This document shows positions 6,150 to 13,030 of a stretch of 22,729 nt of DNA, piece after piece (the stretch's first letter is position 1; each line of letters starts with the position of its first letter). Source of the DNA: UBA7672 sp041166025 (GTDB taxonomy: Bacteria > Pseudomonadota > Alphaproteobacteria > Caulobacterales > Hyphomonadaceae); contig JBEAMJ010000081.1 in NCBI GenBank assembly GCA_041166025.1, positions 1 through 22,729 on the forward strand, read 5' to 3'. The notes beneath the pieces were generated by a model. That model did not search any database. It saw only the letters and a program-made list of their open reading frames with translations, and had not been told where the DNA came from. The position numbers and the translations under genes are program-made.

Positions 6150-8996
6150 TTATCCGGCCGCCTTCAGCTGCGTCAGCGCATCGCTGAGCTTCGCGATGGC
6201 GGCCTCCGCCGTGGCGCGCCGTTCATGCTGCTCCTCCACCACTTCCGGCGGCGCTTTTGCAACGAACTGCTCATTCGACAGCTTCTTGTCGATGCCGGCG
6301 ACCTCGCCCTTCAGCTTCGCGACTTCCTTCTCGAGGCGTGCGATCTCCGCCTTGAGGTCGATCAGGTGGGCGACGCCGAGGCACGCCGTCGCCTCGCCCA
6401 GCACGATACGGACGGCGCCTTTCGGCGGCTCGTCCGCCACCGCAATGCTCTCCAGCCGCGCCAGCCGCTCGATCAGCGCCTGATAGGTCGACAATCGGGC
6501 CTGCGTCTCCGCTGATGCGCCCGCCAGCGTGAACGGAACCTTCGTTCCCGCCGGCACGCCCACATCCTGTTTGGCCGCGCGGATCGAGGTGATCAGCTGG
6601 ATCACCCACTCCACTTCCGCATCCGCAGTCGTGTCGATGAGCCTGTCATCCAGCGCCGGCCACGAGCGCGAGATCAGCAGGCCCTTGCGCCCGATCGCCT
6701 TGCCGAACTCCTGGAACAGCTCTTCCGTTATGTAGGGCATGAACGGATGCAGCAGGTGCACGATCTGATCGAGCGCCCATGCTGCCGTGGCCCGCGTTTC
6801 CGCGATCACCACTTGCTCGGCTCCCTGGAAGATCGGCTTGGTCAGCTCGATATACCAGTCGCAGAATACGTTCCAGACATAGCCATAGACCGCGCCCGCA
6901 GCTTCGTTGAAGCGGTAGGTTGCTATGCCCTGCTCCACGGCCTTCGTCGTTCGCACGGCTTCGGAAACGATCCACTTGTTCAGCGTGTGATTCACGGATG
7001 AAGGATCAAAGCCCTCCACCAGCGCGCAGCCATTCATCTGTGCGAACTTGGTGGCGTTCCACAGCTTGGTCGAAAAGTTGCGGTAGCCTTCGACGCGCTG
7101 TTTCGCCAGCTTGATGTCGCGTCCCTGCGCCGCCATCGCAGCAAGCGTCATGCGCAGCGCATCAGCGCCGAACTCGTCCACCAGTTCCAGCGGATCGATG
7201 GCGTTGCCCAGCGACTTGGACATCTTCCGGCCTTTCTCGTCACGGACGAGCGCGTGGATGTAAACGTCCTTGAATGGAACCTCGCCCATGAAGTGGAGGC
7301 CCTGCATCATCATGCGGGCGACCCAGAAGAAGATGATATCGAACGCCGTGACCAGCACCGCGCCGGGATAGAATCCCTCCGCCGTCGGATCGCGCTCAGG
7401 CCATCCCTGCGTCGAGAACGGCCACAGCGCGGAGGAGAACCAGGTGTCGAGGACGTCTTCGTCCTGCCAGAGATAGACATTCTGCTGCTGATCGCCCGCC
7501 AGCATCTGCTGCCGCGCAGCGTCGCGGTCGACGGCCATCTCCAACTTGCGTTCGCCATAGTAGGCGCGCGCCTGCGCCAGGGCTTCCTCAGGTGTGAAGG
7601 CCACGAAAAATTTCGGCGCAAGATAACCCAGCGAGTCTACGGCGGCCGCATGCCCGCCCTCGCCATTTGGCTCGGTGGTCAGCGCAGGCCCATACCACGC
7701 CGGAATCCGATGCCCCCACCAGAGCTGGCGGCTGACGCACCACGGCTCTATGTTGCGCATCCACTCGTAATAGGTCTTCGACCAGTTCTCGGGGATGAAC
7801 TTCGTCCGCCCGCTTTCGACAGCGGCAATCGCGGGCTTCGCCAACGTTGCGGCGTCGACATACCACTGGTCCGTAAGGTATGGCTCGATCACCACCTGCG
7901 AGCGGTCGCCGAAGGGCTGCATGATCAGCTTGTCCTCGATCTGCAGCAGGCAGCCTTCCGCCTCCATGTCGGCCACGACCATCTTGCGCGCGGCGAAACG
8001 TTCGTGGCCGCGATACTTGTCGGGCACGTTGTCGTTGAGATGCGCCGTGTCGGTGAAGATGTTGATCATCTCCAGCCCGTTTCGCTTGCCGACCTGATAG
8101 TCGTTGAAATCGTGCGCCGGCGTGATCTTCACTGCGCCCGAGCCCTGTCCTGGGTCGGCATACTCGTCCGCCACGATCGGCACGAGCCGCCCCGTCAGCG
8201 GCAGCTTCACCATCTTGCCCACCAGCGACTTGTAGCGCTCGTCATCCGGATGCACGGCGACACCCGTATCGCCCAGCATTGTCTCCGGACGCGTCGTCGC
8301 CACAACGATATAGTCGCGCTCCTCGAACACCACTGGCTTGCCCAGCTCGTCGACCTGCGTCGGGAACTGGAACGTCGCGCCATCCGCGAGTGGATACTTG
8401 AAGTGCCAGAAATGGCCCTTCACTTCCCGGTTCTCGACCTCGAGATCCGAGATCGCCGTCTGGAAGTGCGGATCCCAGTTCACCAAGCGCTTATCGCGAT
8501 AGATAAGGCCCTCGCGATAAAGCTCGACGAACACTTTCGTCACGGCCTTGTTGAGCCCGTCGTCCAGCGTGAAGCGCTCGCGACTCCAGTCGCAACTCGC
8601 GCCGAGGCGCTTGAGCTGGTTGGTAATCGAGCCGCCGGACTTCTCTTTCCACCGCCAGACGCGCTCGAGGAACCTTTCGCGTCCCATGTCGCGCCGCCCG
8701 ACATTGCCCTCCTGCGCAAGCTGCCGCTCGACCACCATCTGCGTTGCGATGCCGGCATGGTCGGTACCCGGCTGCCACAGCGTCTTGAACCCGCGCATGC
8801 GGTGATAGCGGATCAGAACATCCTGCAGCGTGTTATTGAGCGCATGGCCCATGTGCAGGACGCCTGTCACGTTCGGCGGCGGAATGACGATCGCGTAGGG
8901 CTCGCCCTCGCCCGAAGGCTTGAACGCCCCCGAGCGTTCCCAGGCCTCGTAAATCCGCGGCTCCGCCGCCTTGTGGTCAAAACGATCGTCGATCAT
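6150..8996 (-). CDS. valS: Valyl-tRNA synthetase
   Basis: A 948-aa class Ia aminoacyl-tRNA synthetase that charges tRNA-Val. The HIGH motif appears as HMGH (about 48-51, in PPPNVTGVLHMGHAL), the KMSKS loop at about 591-595, and the CP1 editing domain includes TTRPETMLGDTGVAVHP. The tungsten-loop type DEDVLDTWFSSALWPF precedes the KMSKS domain. The C-terminus (about the last 80 residues) is a charged heptad-like coiled coil that matches the ValS tRNA-binding arm. The length is normal for the family. The frame is open to a TTG at 9053, but I choose the ATG at 8996 because MIDDRFDHKAAEPRIYEAWE matches alphaproteobacterial ValS starts; no clear ribosome binding site is visible. An intrinsic terminator separates it from popZ, so valS probably has its own promoter at 8997-9080. 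Confidence 0.97.
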   Translation of the reverse strand: MIDDRFDHKAAEPRIYEAWERSGAFKPSGEGEPYAIVIPPPNVTGVLHMGHALNNTLQDVLIRYHRMRGFKTLWQPGTDHAGIATQMVVERQLAQEGNVGRRDMGRERFLERVWRWKEKSGGSITNQLKRLGASCDWSRERFTLDDGLNKAVTKVFVELYREGLIYRDKRLVNWDPHFQTAISDLEVENREVKGHFWHFKYPLADGATFQFPTQVDELGKPVVFEERDYIVVATTRPETMLGDTGVAVHPDDERYKSLVGKMVKLPLTGRLVPIVADEYADPGQGSGAVKITPAHDFNDYQVGKRNGLEMINIFTDTAHLNDNVPDKYRGHERFAARKMVVADMEAEGCLLQIEDKLIMQPFGDRSQVVIEPYLTDQWYVDAATLAKPAIAAVESGRTKFIPENWSKTYYEWMRNIEPWCVSRQLWWGHRIPAWYGPALTTEPNGEGGHAAAVDSLGYLAPKFFVAFTPEEALAQARAYYGERKLEMAVDRDAARQQMLAGDQQQNVYLWQDEDVLDTWFSSALWPFSTQGWPERDPTAEGFYPGAVLVTAFDIIFFWVARMMMQGLHFMGEVPFKDVYIHALVRDEKGRKMSKSLGNAIDPLELVDEFGADALRMTLAAMAAQGRDIKLAKQRVEGYRNFSTKLWNATKFAQMNGCALVEGFDPSSVNHTLNKWIVSEAVRTTKAVEQGIATYRFNEAAGAVYGYVWNVFCDWYIELTKPIFQGAEQVVIAETRATAAWALDQIVHLLHPFMPYITEELFQEFGKAIGRKGLLISRSWPALDDRLIDTTADAEVEWVIQLITSIRAAKQDVGVPAGTKVPFTLAGASAETQARLSTYQALIERLARLESIAVADEPPKGAVRIVLGEATACLGVAHLIDLKAEIARLEKEVAKLKGEVAGIDKKLSNEQFVAKAPPEVVEEQHERRATAEAAIAKLSDALTQLKAAG

Positions 8997-9080
8997 GAGA
9001 TGCGGATATCGCGGCGACGGGTCCTTGTCATCTGCCCGGATTTTGCGCTGCAAACCCTGGCGTTCTGGCGCGCCGGATGC

Positions 9081-9110
9081 ACAAAAGGCGCACCGGTGAG
9101 GGTGCGCCTT
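9081..9110 (-). terminator. Intrinsic terminator downstream of popZ
   Basis: AAGGCGCACC (9085-9094) and GGTGCGCCTT (9101-9110) form a perfect 10-bp stem with a 6-nt loop. Read on the minus strand, the stem runs into TTTTGT, which gives a canonical terminator about 70 nt after the popZ stop codon and before valS. Confidence 0.8.
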
Positions 9111-9179
9111 GTGGTGTCGTTTGTCTGGTCAGTCTGAAGTCGATCTGGCGCCGCCTGTTGCGGCCTGTTCCGCGCCGGC

Positions 9180-9770
9180 CTAACGGGCCATGCGGCGGAT
9201 GCGGTCGATCTCCTTTGCAACTTCGGCTTCGACGATCGCGGAGAGGTTGGCATCGAGCCAATCCTTCAGCATCGGTTTCATCAGCTCACGCACGACATCG
9301 TCGAGCGTGGCGCCCGAGGATACCAGCATTGAGCCCATCAGTTTCGAGAGCGAGCCGGCGGCCTGGTGTGCGACCGGTTCGCTGGTCAGTGTCTCTTGTT
9401 GCATCGGGCGCCATGCGACCTGCTGAGCGACAGGCTGTGGCCTGGGCGCGGGTTCCGGTTCCGGTTCTGGTTCTGGCTCTGGGGTCGGTTCGTACTCGAC
9501 CTCGTGGTCGACGATCATCAGGTCATCGTCCAGCGGCCGCGCCGTCACAGGCTCGGGCGGTTCCTCGAATATCTGCGGCGGCGCGGGCCGCGGGCTCACA
9601 TGCTCTGGCGCGGCCCTGGGCGGCGTCTTCGCCTCGACCACCGGCGGCGGCTGCAGGTCAAGGACGTCGCCACCGCCGTCGACGGGGCGATCTTCCTCGG
9701 AAATGATGCGGCGGATGGAGGCGAGGATCTCCTCCATGGTGGGCTCGCGCTGAGCTTGTTCGGCAGACAT
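9180..9770 (-). CDS. popZ: Polar organizing protein PopZ (DUF2497 family)
   Basis: A 196-aa protein with the PopZ layout. An N-terminal helix (about 11-27, TMEEILASIRRIISEEDRP) is the client-binding region in Caulobacter. A Pro/Glu/Asp-rich disordered middle follows (about 28-130), with a (PE)n run at about 97-107. The C-terminal helices (about 139-196) include SLSKLMGSMLV, DDVVRELMKPMLKDWLDANL and VEAEVAKEIDRIRR and mediate self-assembly. PopZ forms polar condensates that tether the ParB-parS centromere and recruit cell-cycle factors. Start: ATG at 9770 with AGAGGA upstream. Two GATTC (CcrM-type GANTC) sites at 9783-9787 and 9808-9812 lie in the 111-bp gap to tolC. Confidence 0.93.
   Translation of the reverse strand: MSAEQAQREPTMEEILASIRRIISEEDRPVDGGGDVLDLQPPPVVEAKTPPRAAPEHVSPRPAPPQIFEEPPEPVTARPLDDDLMIVDHEVEYEPTPEPEPEPEPEPAPRPQPVAQQVAWRPMQQETLTSEPVAHQAAGSLSKLMGSMLVSSGATLDDVVRELMKPMLKDWLDANLSAIVEAEVAKEIDRIRRMAR
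9451..9480 (-). repeat. Hexanucleotide tandem repeat inside popZ
   Basis: Five successive 6-bp units on the plus strand (GGTTCC, GGTTCC, GGTTCT, GGTTCT, GGCTCT) encode a Pro-Glu dipeptide run in the disordered middle of PopZ. Because the unit is six bases, slippage would change repeat number without breaking the frame. Confidence 0.8.
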
Positions 9771-9881
9771 GGCCGTCCTCTTGATTCCCTAAAGCCGGGC
9801 AAGGCGCGATTCACCCGTCCCGACGCATTAAGGAATAGACAGTCCTATGGTGTGGAATTCGTTAACGGCCGGCCGGCGCGG

Positions 9882-11186
9882 CTATTGTTCTGCGATCAGT
9901 TCCGGCCGCAGCTCCCCCATAGCCGCCAGCAGCTCGTGAGCGGCCAGATAGGCGGCGCGTTCGGCGTCGACTTGGCCCAGCTGGGCCTCCAGCAGTTCAC
10001 GTTCTTGGTCGAGCACGTCGAGCGTGATCCGCTCGCCGACCGCGAGTTCCTGCTTGGCCCCTTCGAGCGCGACTTCGGCGGCGGCCACGCGGCTGACCGA
10101 GGCCGCGATCTCCTCGCGGGTCGCGACCACCTGGTTCCAGGCCGTCGTCACCTGTGCGGTGATCGCGCGTTCGATCGCCATGCGGTCGTAGCGGGCGCGG
10201 TCGGCTTCGAGCTGGGCGCCGCGGGTGCGCGACTGCAAGAGGCCGCTGTCGAACAGCGGAAAGCGGAATTCAGCGCTGAGGCCGACATTGGAGTCGCGGA
10301 AAGTATCGTCCTGGCGTGACTCGACGAGGCCGGCATTTCCAACGAGATCGAATTGCGGCGCAAGGCGGCCGCGAGCGATGTCGACCCCGCGCTCGCCCTG
10401 GGCTTCGCGGGCTCGGGCCGCGGCCATGGCCGGATTGTTGGCGCGGGCTATGGCGACGGCCTCGTCCAGGCTCCCCGGCATCCGCGGCGCCGGCGGCGGG
10501 GCGGCCAGTTGCACTGGCGGACGGCCAACGACCTGTTCGTAGTCAGCGCGCGCCTTGGCTCGACGCGAGGTCGCGGCCGCGAGTTCCGCCTTGGACGCGC
10601 CTTCGCGCGCTTCGGCCTGCGCAACGTCGGTGCGGGTGACGTCGCCCACGTCGAAGCGGTCCCGTGCGGCCTTCACCTGCTGGCCGAGCGCGCTGACATT
10701 GCGGCCGCGGATTTCGACTTCGCGCTCAGCGCGGCGCACATCCACGAACACGGTTACGACCTGAAGCACCAGCTGCTGCTCGGCGGAGATGAGGTCTGCC
10801 TGTGCAGCGTCAACGCCGGCCCGGGCCTGATCCCGCTGGGCAGTCAGCGAACCACCAGACCAGAGCGATTGGCGCGCCTCGAGGCCAACCCTAGCGCGTT
10901 GCTGCTCGCCGTCATAAGGGAAGCTGCCGGTCGCGGAAGTCACCTGCCGCCCGACGGTTGTGTATTCGGCGCCAACTGTGCCGTTGAGGTTGACCTGCGG
11001 ACCCATCTGGGCCTCGGCTTGGTTAAGGTTCTCGTCAGCGAAGGCGCGTATCTTTCGCTGCGCCATCAGCTCAGGATTGTTGCTGATCGCCGAATCCACG
11101 GCCTCGGCCAGCGTGTCCTGACTCGCCTGCGCAAGCGCGGGAGCGGAAACCGTGCACATCAGCAGGGCGGCAGCCAGGAATCTCAT
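9882..11186 (-). CDS. tolC: TolC family outer-membrane efflux protein
   Basis: A 434-aa outer-membrane channel of the TolC/OEP family, used for type I secretion and drug efflux with an inner-membrane pump. A signal peptide is clear (MRFLAAALLMCTVSAPALA, cleavage near residue 19). Two OEP repeats follow: the first begins LAEAVDSAISNNPELMAQR with QSLWSGG, the second begins SLDEAVAIARANNPAMAAAR with FPLFDSG. Long helical segments with regular Ala/Glu/Arg spacing form the tunnel. I choose the ATG at 11186 (GAGG eight bases upstream) over an in-frame GTG at 11195. It follows the pcm-like gene by about 126 nt and precedes popZ. No inner-membrane partner is encoded in the window. Confidence 0.93.
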   Translation of the reverse strand: MRFLAAALLMCTVSAPALAQASQDTLAEAVDSAISNNPELMAQRKIRAFADENLNQAEAQMGPQVNLNGTVGAEYTTVGRQVTSATGSFPYDGEQQRARVGLEARQSLWSGGSLTAQRDQARAGVDAAQADLISAEQQLVLQVVTVFVDVRRAEREVEIRGRNVSALGQQVKAARDRFDVGDVTRTDVAQAEAREGASKAELAAATSRRAKARADYEQVVGRPPVQLAAPPPAPRMPGSLDEAVAIARANNPAMAAARAREAQGERGVDIARGRLAPQFDLVGNAGLVESRQDDTFRDSNVGLSAEFRFPLFDSGLLQSRTRGAQLEADRARYDRMAIERAITAQVTTAWNQVVATREEIAASVSRVAAAEVALEGAKQELAVGERITLDVLDQERELLEAQLGQVDAERAAYLAAHELLAAMGELRPELIAEQ

Positions 11187-11312
11187 GACACTCACCTCAA
11201 CTCAGACCGCTGCAAGAGCTGCGCCCTTCAGACGCCGATCGCTCGCGTGTTCGCCACGCCGCGCGGCAAGGAACGCTTCGGGAAAGAGGCGGTCGAAAGG
11301 TTGATATTCCCT

Positions 11313-11963
11313 CTAAAGCCGGAATTCCACGGCTTTTTCAAAACCCGGCAGAGGGGGGTAAGGCGTGTCGAAGGGGGTGCGCCACGCCGTCTTGCCACCT
11401 GCCGCGTTGTAAAGACGGGCGCGGCGGACGCCGTTTTCGATGACCGGAACAGCCAGCCTCCCACCCTCGGCCAGCTGGTTGAGCCAGGTTGCCGGAACCT
11501 CCTCGATCGCCCCGTTTACGAGAATGACGTCGAAAGGCGCGCCTGCGCGCCACCCGGCCTTGAGCGGCCCCGCGACAACCTCAACGGCGTCCGCGCCCAC
11601 GGCCGCCAGGCCTTGCCGGAGCGTGTGGGCGGCGGCCTCGTCTTCCTCAAGCGCCACAACAGCCGCCGCGAGTCGGGCAAGCACAGCGCTCGAATAGCCG
11701 GCGCCCGGCGCGATATCGAGGACACGGTCTTCCGGGCGGATCGCTGCGATCCCGACGAGCTTGGAGAAATCGCGAGCGGCCGCCAGCCAACGCCCGGGGC
11801 GGGTTTCCACGGCCATGTCGGCATAGGCCGCAGCATGCTTCTCGGCCGGCACGAACACCTCGCGTGGGATGGCGGTCATGGCTGTGATCAGGCGTCGGTC
11901 TGTGACGTCGTTGACGCGCACCTGGCTGTCGATCATCGCGAGGCGGGCGGCTTCAAGATCCAC
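11313..11963 (-). CDS. pcm: Protein-L-isoaspartate O-methyltransferase-like protein
   Basis: A 216-aa SAM-dependent methyltransferase of the PCMT family, in the alphaproteobacterial form usually found beside tolC. The SAM-binding motif I is VLDIAPGAGYSSAVLARL (about 81-98), with an acidic motif II in VVALEEDE and motif III-like FDVILVNGAIEEVP. Canonical repair enzymes carry a TISQP-type loop before motif I that binds the isoaspartyl substrate; here the equivalent stretch reads GRWLAAARDFSKLV and lacks it. Isoaspartate repair activity is therefore doubtful. Translation starts at GTG 11963 (GGGA upstream), giving the family-like start MDLEAARLAMIDSQVR. The true substrate is unknown. Confidence 0.85.
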   Translation of the reverse strand: MDLEAARLAMIDSQVRVNDVTDRRLITAMTAIPREVFVPAEKHAAAYADMAVETRPGRWLAAARDFSKLVGIAAIRPEDRVLDIAPGAGYSSAVLARLAAAVVALEEDEAAAHTLRQGLAAVGADAVEVVAGPLKAGWRAGAPFDVILVNGAIEEVPATWLNQLAEGGRLAVPVIENGVRRARLYNAAGGKTAWRTPFDTPYPPLPGFEKAVEFRL

Positions 11964-12094
11964 GGTTCTGTCCCATATCAGATACGCAGAATCGCCGCGA
12001 ATTCTCGGGGTCTTGTGCGCCGGGGGCTCTTAGCATACGCACCAAGCGGCGCAACGCGCCCGGCTCTTGTCCCGCCAGCGGCAGCCGGAAGTGA

Positions 12095-12168
12095 GGCCTC
12101 GTGGCGGAGTGGTTACGCAGAGGACTGCAAATCCTTGCACCCCGGTTCGATTCCGGGCGAGGCCTCCA
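12095..12168 (+). tRNA. tRNA-Cys (GCA)
   Basis: A full cloverleaf can be drawn. The acceptor stem is GGCCTCG (12095-12101) with CGAGGCC (12158-12164). The D arm uses GCG/CGC, the anticodon loop is CTGCAAA with anticodon GCA, and the T arm is CCCGG-TTCGATT-CCGGG. The discriminator is T and the 3' CCA is encoded. It is divergent from the pcm-like gene. Confidence 0.96.
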
Positions 12169-12241
12169 GCACTTTCCAAATGCGATCGGCACGATTTTTG
12201 GGACTGTGTTTACCGTTAACCTCTTGTTTACCGACGCAGGC

Positions 12242-12331
12242 GATGGTGACCATGTCTTCCCTTGAAGACACCCCACCATCACCCAAACGCCTTTGCGGGA
12301 GCCTCTGGCTCCCGCTCTCTTCTTTTGCTTT
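12242..12331 (+). ncRNA. Candidate small RNA with its own intrinsic terminator
   Basis: Two well-formed structures lie in a row. The first has an outer stem GATGGTG (12242-12248) with CACCATC (12274-12280), a small internal loop, and an inner stem TGTCTTC (12253-12259) with GAAGACA (12264-12270) capped by a CCTT tetraloop. The second is the terminator hairpin at 12295-12315 followed by a T-rich tract. The 5' end is a guess: a promoter was not pinned down, but a direct repeat of GTTTACCG (12208-12215 and 12226-12233) lies just upstream. A 35-codon ORF from ATG 12243 exists, but its stop lies beyond the terminator and its ribosome binding site is poor, so an RNA is the better reading. I cannot match it to a named sRNA family. 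Confidence 0.55.
12295..12331 (+). terminator. Intrinsic terminator between the two tRNA genes
   Basis: GCGGGAGCC (12295-12303) and GGCTCCCGC (12307-12315) form a perfect 9-bp stem with a 3-nt loop, followed by TCTCTTCTTTTGCTTT. It points along the plus strand and ends the candidate sRNA and any read-through from tRNA-Cys. Confidence 0.85.
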
Positions 12332-12402
12332 GGGATGTCAGGAGTTTTAGCTGCGCAGCCGGCCCTCTGTACTGTTTTCAGGGGCGATACGGCGATGCGC
12401 TA

Positions 12403-12431
12403 TTGAACCAGCAAATTCGCAGGGCTATACC
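12403..12431 (+). promoter_or_regulatory. Promoter of tRNA-Asn
   Basis: TTGAAC (12403-12408) and TATACC (12426-12431) are separated by exactly 17 bp and resemble housekeeping -35 and -10 elements. Transcription would start about 10 nt before the tRNA, which fits a short tRNA leader. Confidence 0.6.
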
Positions 12432-12448
12432 CCCGCCTCCAACCGTGC

Positions 12449-12524
12449 TCCCTGATAGCTCAGTTGGTAGAGCATTCGACTGTTAATCGAATGGTCGCTG
12501 GTTCGAGTCCAGCTCAGGGAGCCA
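12449..12524 (+). tRNA. tRNA-Asn (GTT)
   Basis: The acceptor stem TCCCTGA (12449-12455) pairs with TCAGGGA (12514-12520). The D arm is GCTC-AGTTGGTA-GAGC, the anticodon loop is CTGTTAA with anticodon GTT, and the T arm is GCTGG-TTCGAGT-CCAGC. The discriminator is G and CCA is encoded. A good promoter lies immediately upstream. Confidence 0.97.
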
Positions 12525-12579
12525 TTCTTATCGCGGGTTCCGGCCGTACGAGGCCCGGGCGCGGCAAGACGGAGCAGTG

Positions 12580-12597
12580 GTGTGAAACAGCTCACAC
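12580..12597. promoter_or_regulatory. Perfect CRP-type palindrome TGTGA-N6-TCACA
   Basis: GTGTGA-AACAGC-TCACAC is a perfect dyad that matches the CRP consensus core. It overlaps the GTG (12582) that could start the 100-aa ORF. If bound there by a CRP/FNR-family factor it would more likely repress than activate, unless the real start is the later in-frame GTG at 12618. Whether this organism's regulator uses this consensus is not shown. Confidence 0.45.
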
Positions 12598-12884
12598 GGT
12601 CAGGTTCGGCAGCGGGCGTGCAGATTCGCGACCGTCCTGTCCCAACCAAGCTCCACCTCAACACGGAGCTTGGCCACTGGCGCAATCGCTGGTCCGTGCC
12701 GAAACGCCACGAGCACCTCGCCCGCCAGCAGGGTGCGCTACCGCTGGGTGACGGCACATGGCTCGGCTGCCGGCGTTTCGCGGCGAGCGCCGATGCGGAG
12801 CGGCACGCCGCACGCTTTGCCGACTACAATCGCCGGCATTTCGACATCGGGTATCTCGGAGCCGAGTTTTTTCCCGAATACTGA
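12582..12884 (+). CDS. Hypothetical 100-aa protein
   Basis: A small ORF with strong G/C preference at third codon positions, in keeping with a real gene. A possible ribosome binding site (CGGAG, seven to eight bases before the GTG at 12582) supports the start, though the first dozen residues are low in information and a GTG at 12618 is possible. The protein is basic and rich in Arg and His, with LHLNTELGHWRNRW in the middle and an aromatic C-terminus, FADYNRRHFDIGYLGAEFFP. There is no signal peptide or membrane segment. I recognise no family. The stop codon lies inside a hairpin at 12881-12900, and the start region overlaps the CRP-type palindrome. Confidence 0.5.
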   Translation: MKQLTRSGSAAGVQIRDRPVPTKLHLNTELGHWRNRWSVPKRHEHLARQQGALPLGDGTWLGCRRFAASADAERHAARFADYNRRHFDIGYLGAEFFPEY

Positions 12885-12900
12885 AGCGCTGCCGCTTCAG
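12881..12900 (+). other. Hairpin spanning the stop codon of the 100-aa ORF
   Basis: CTGAAGCG (12881-12888) and CGCTTCAG (12893-12900) make a perfect 8-bp stem with a 4-nt loop; the TGA stop lies within the left arm. No T-tract follows, so it is at best a weak terminator or an mRNA 3' stabiliser. The bases from 12901 to 12976 show nothing recognisable. Confidence 0.45.
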
Positions 12901-12976
12901 AACCCGCGCGAGAGTTTCGAGGCTGTACGACTTCTGCAGGCTTTCTGTGTGCGTACGCTTGGCAACGTACAGACAC

Positions 12977-13005
12977 GAAAAGTCCCGCCGGTTGCCCAGC
13001 GGGAC
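12977..13005 (-). terminator. Intrinsic terminator of the heme/copper protein gene
   Basis: On the minus strand GTCCCGCTGG and CCGGCGGGAC form a 10-bp stem (one G-T pair) closed by a GCAA tetraloop, followed by TTTTCG. It lies 26 nt after the stop codon at 13031 and is a strong canonical terminator. Confidence 0.85.
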
Positions 13006-13030
13006 CATCGATATTGCCGTCTGCGCCAGC

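Noticed and set aside
7254..9137. A 627-codon plus-strand ORF
   Set aside because: It is the antisense shadow of valS and also reads through the popZ terminator hairpin.
12013..12041. Possible tRNA-Cys promoter (TTGTGC, 17 bp, TACGCA)
   Set aside because: The -10 match is weak and the predicted start is about 45-50 nt before the tRNA, so it is not strong enough to list.
10353..12350. A very long plus-strand ORF (665 codons)
   Set aside because: It runs antisense through tolC and the pcm-like gene and across tRNA-Cys. In GC-rich DNA, long antisense frames are expected, and its product has no domain pattern.
12243..12350. A 35-codon ORF from ATG 12243
   Set aside because: Its stop codon lies beyond the intrinsic terminator at 12295-12331 and its ribosome binding site is poor, so the RNA reading is preferred.
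12449..12524. tRNA-Asn as a possible integration site for a mobile element
   Set aside because: No repeat of the tRNA 3' end and no integrase gene is seen downstream.
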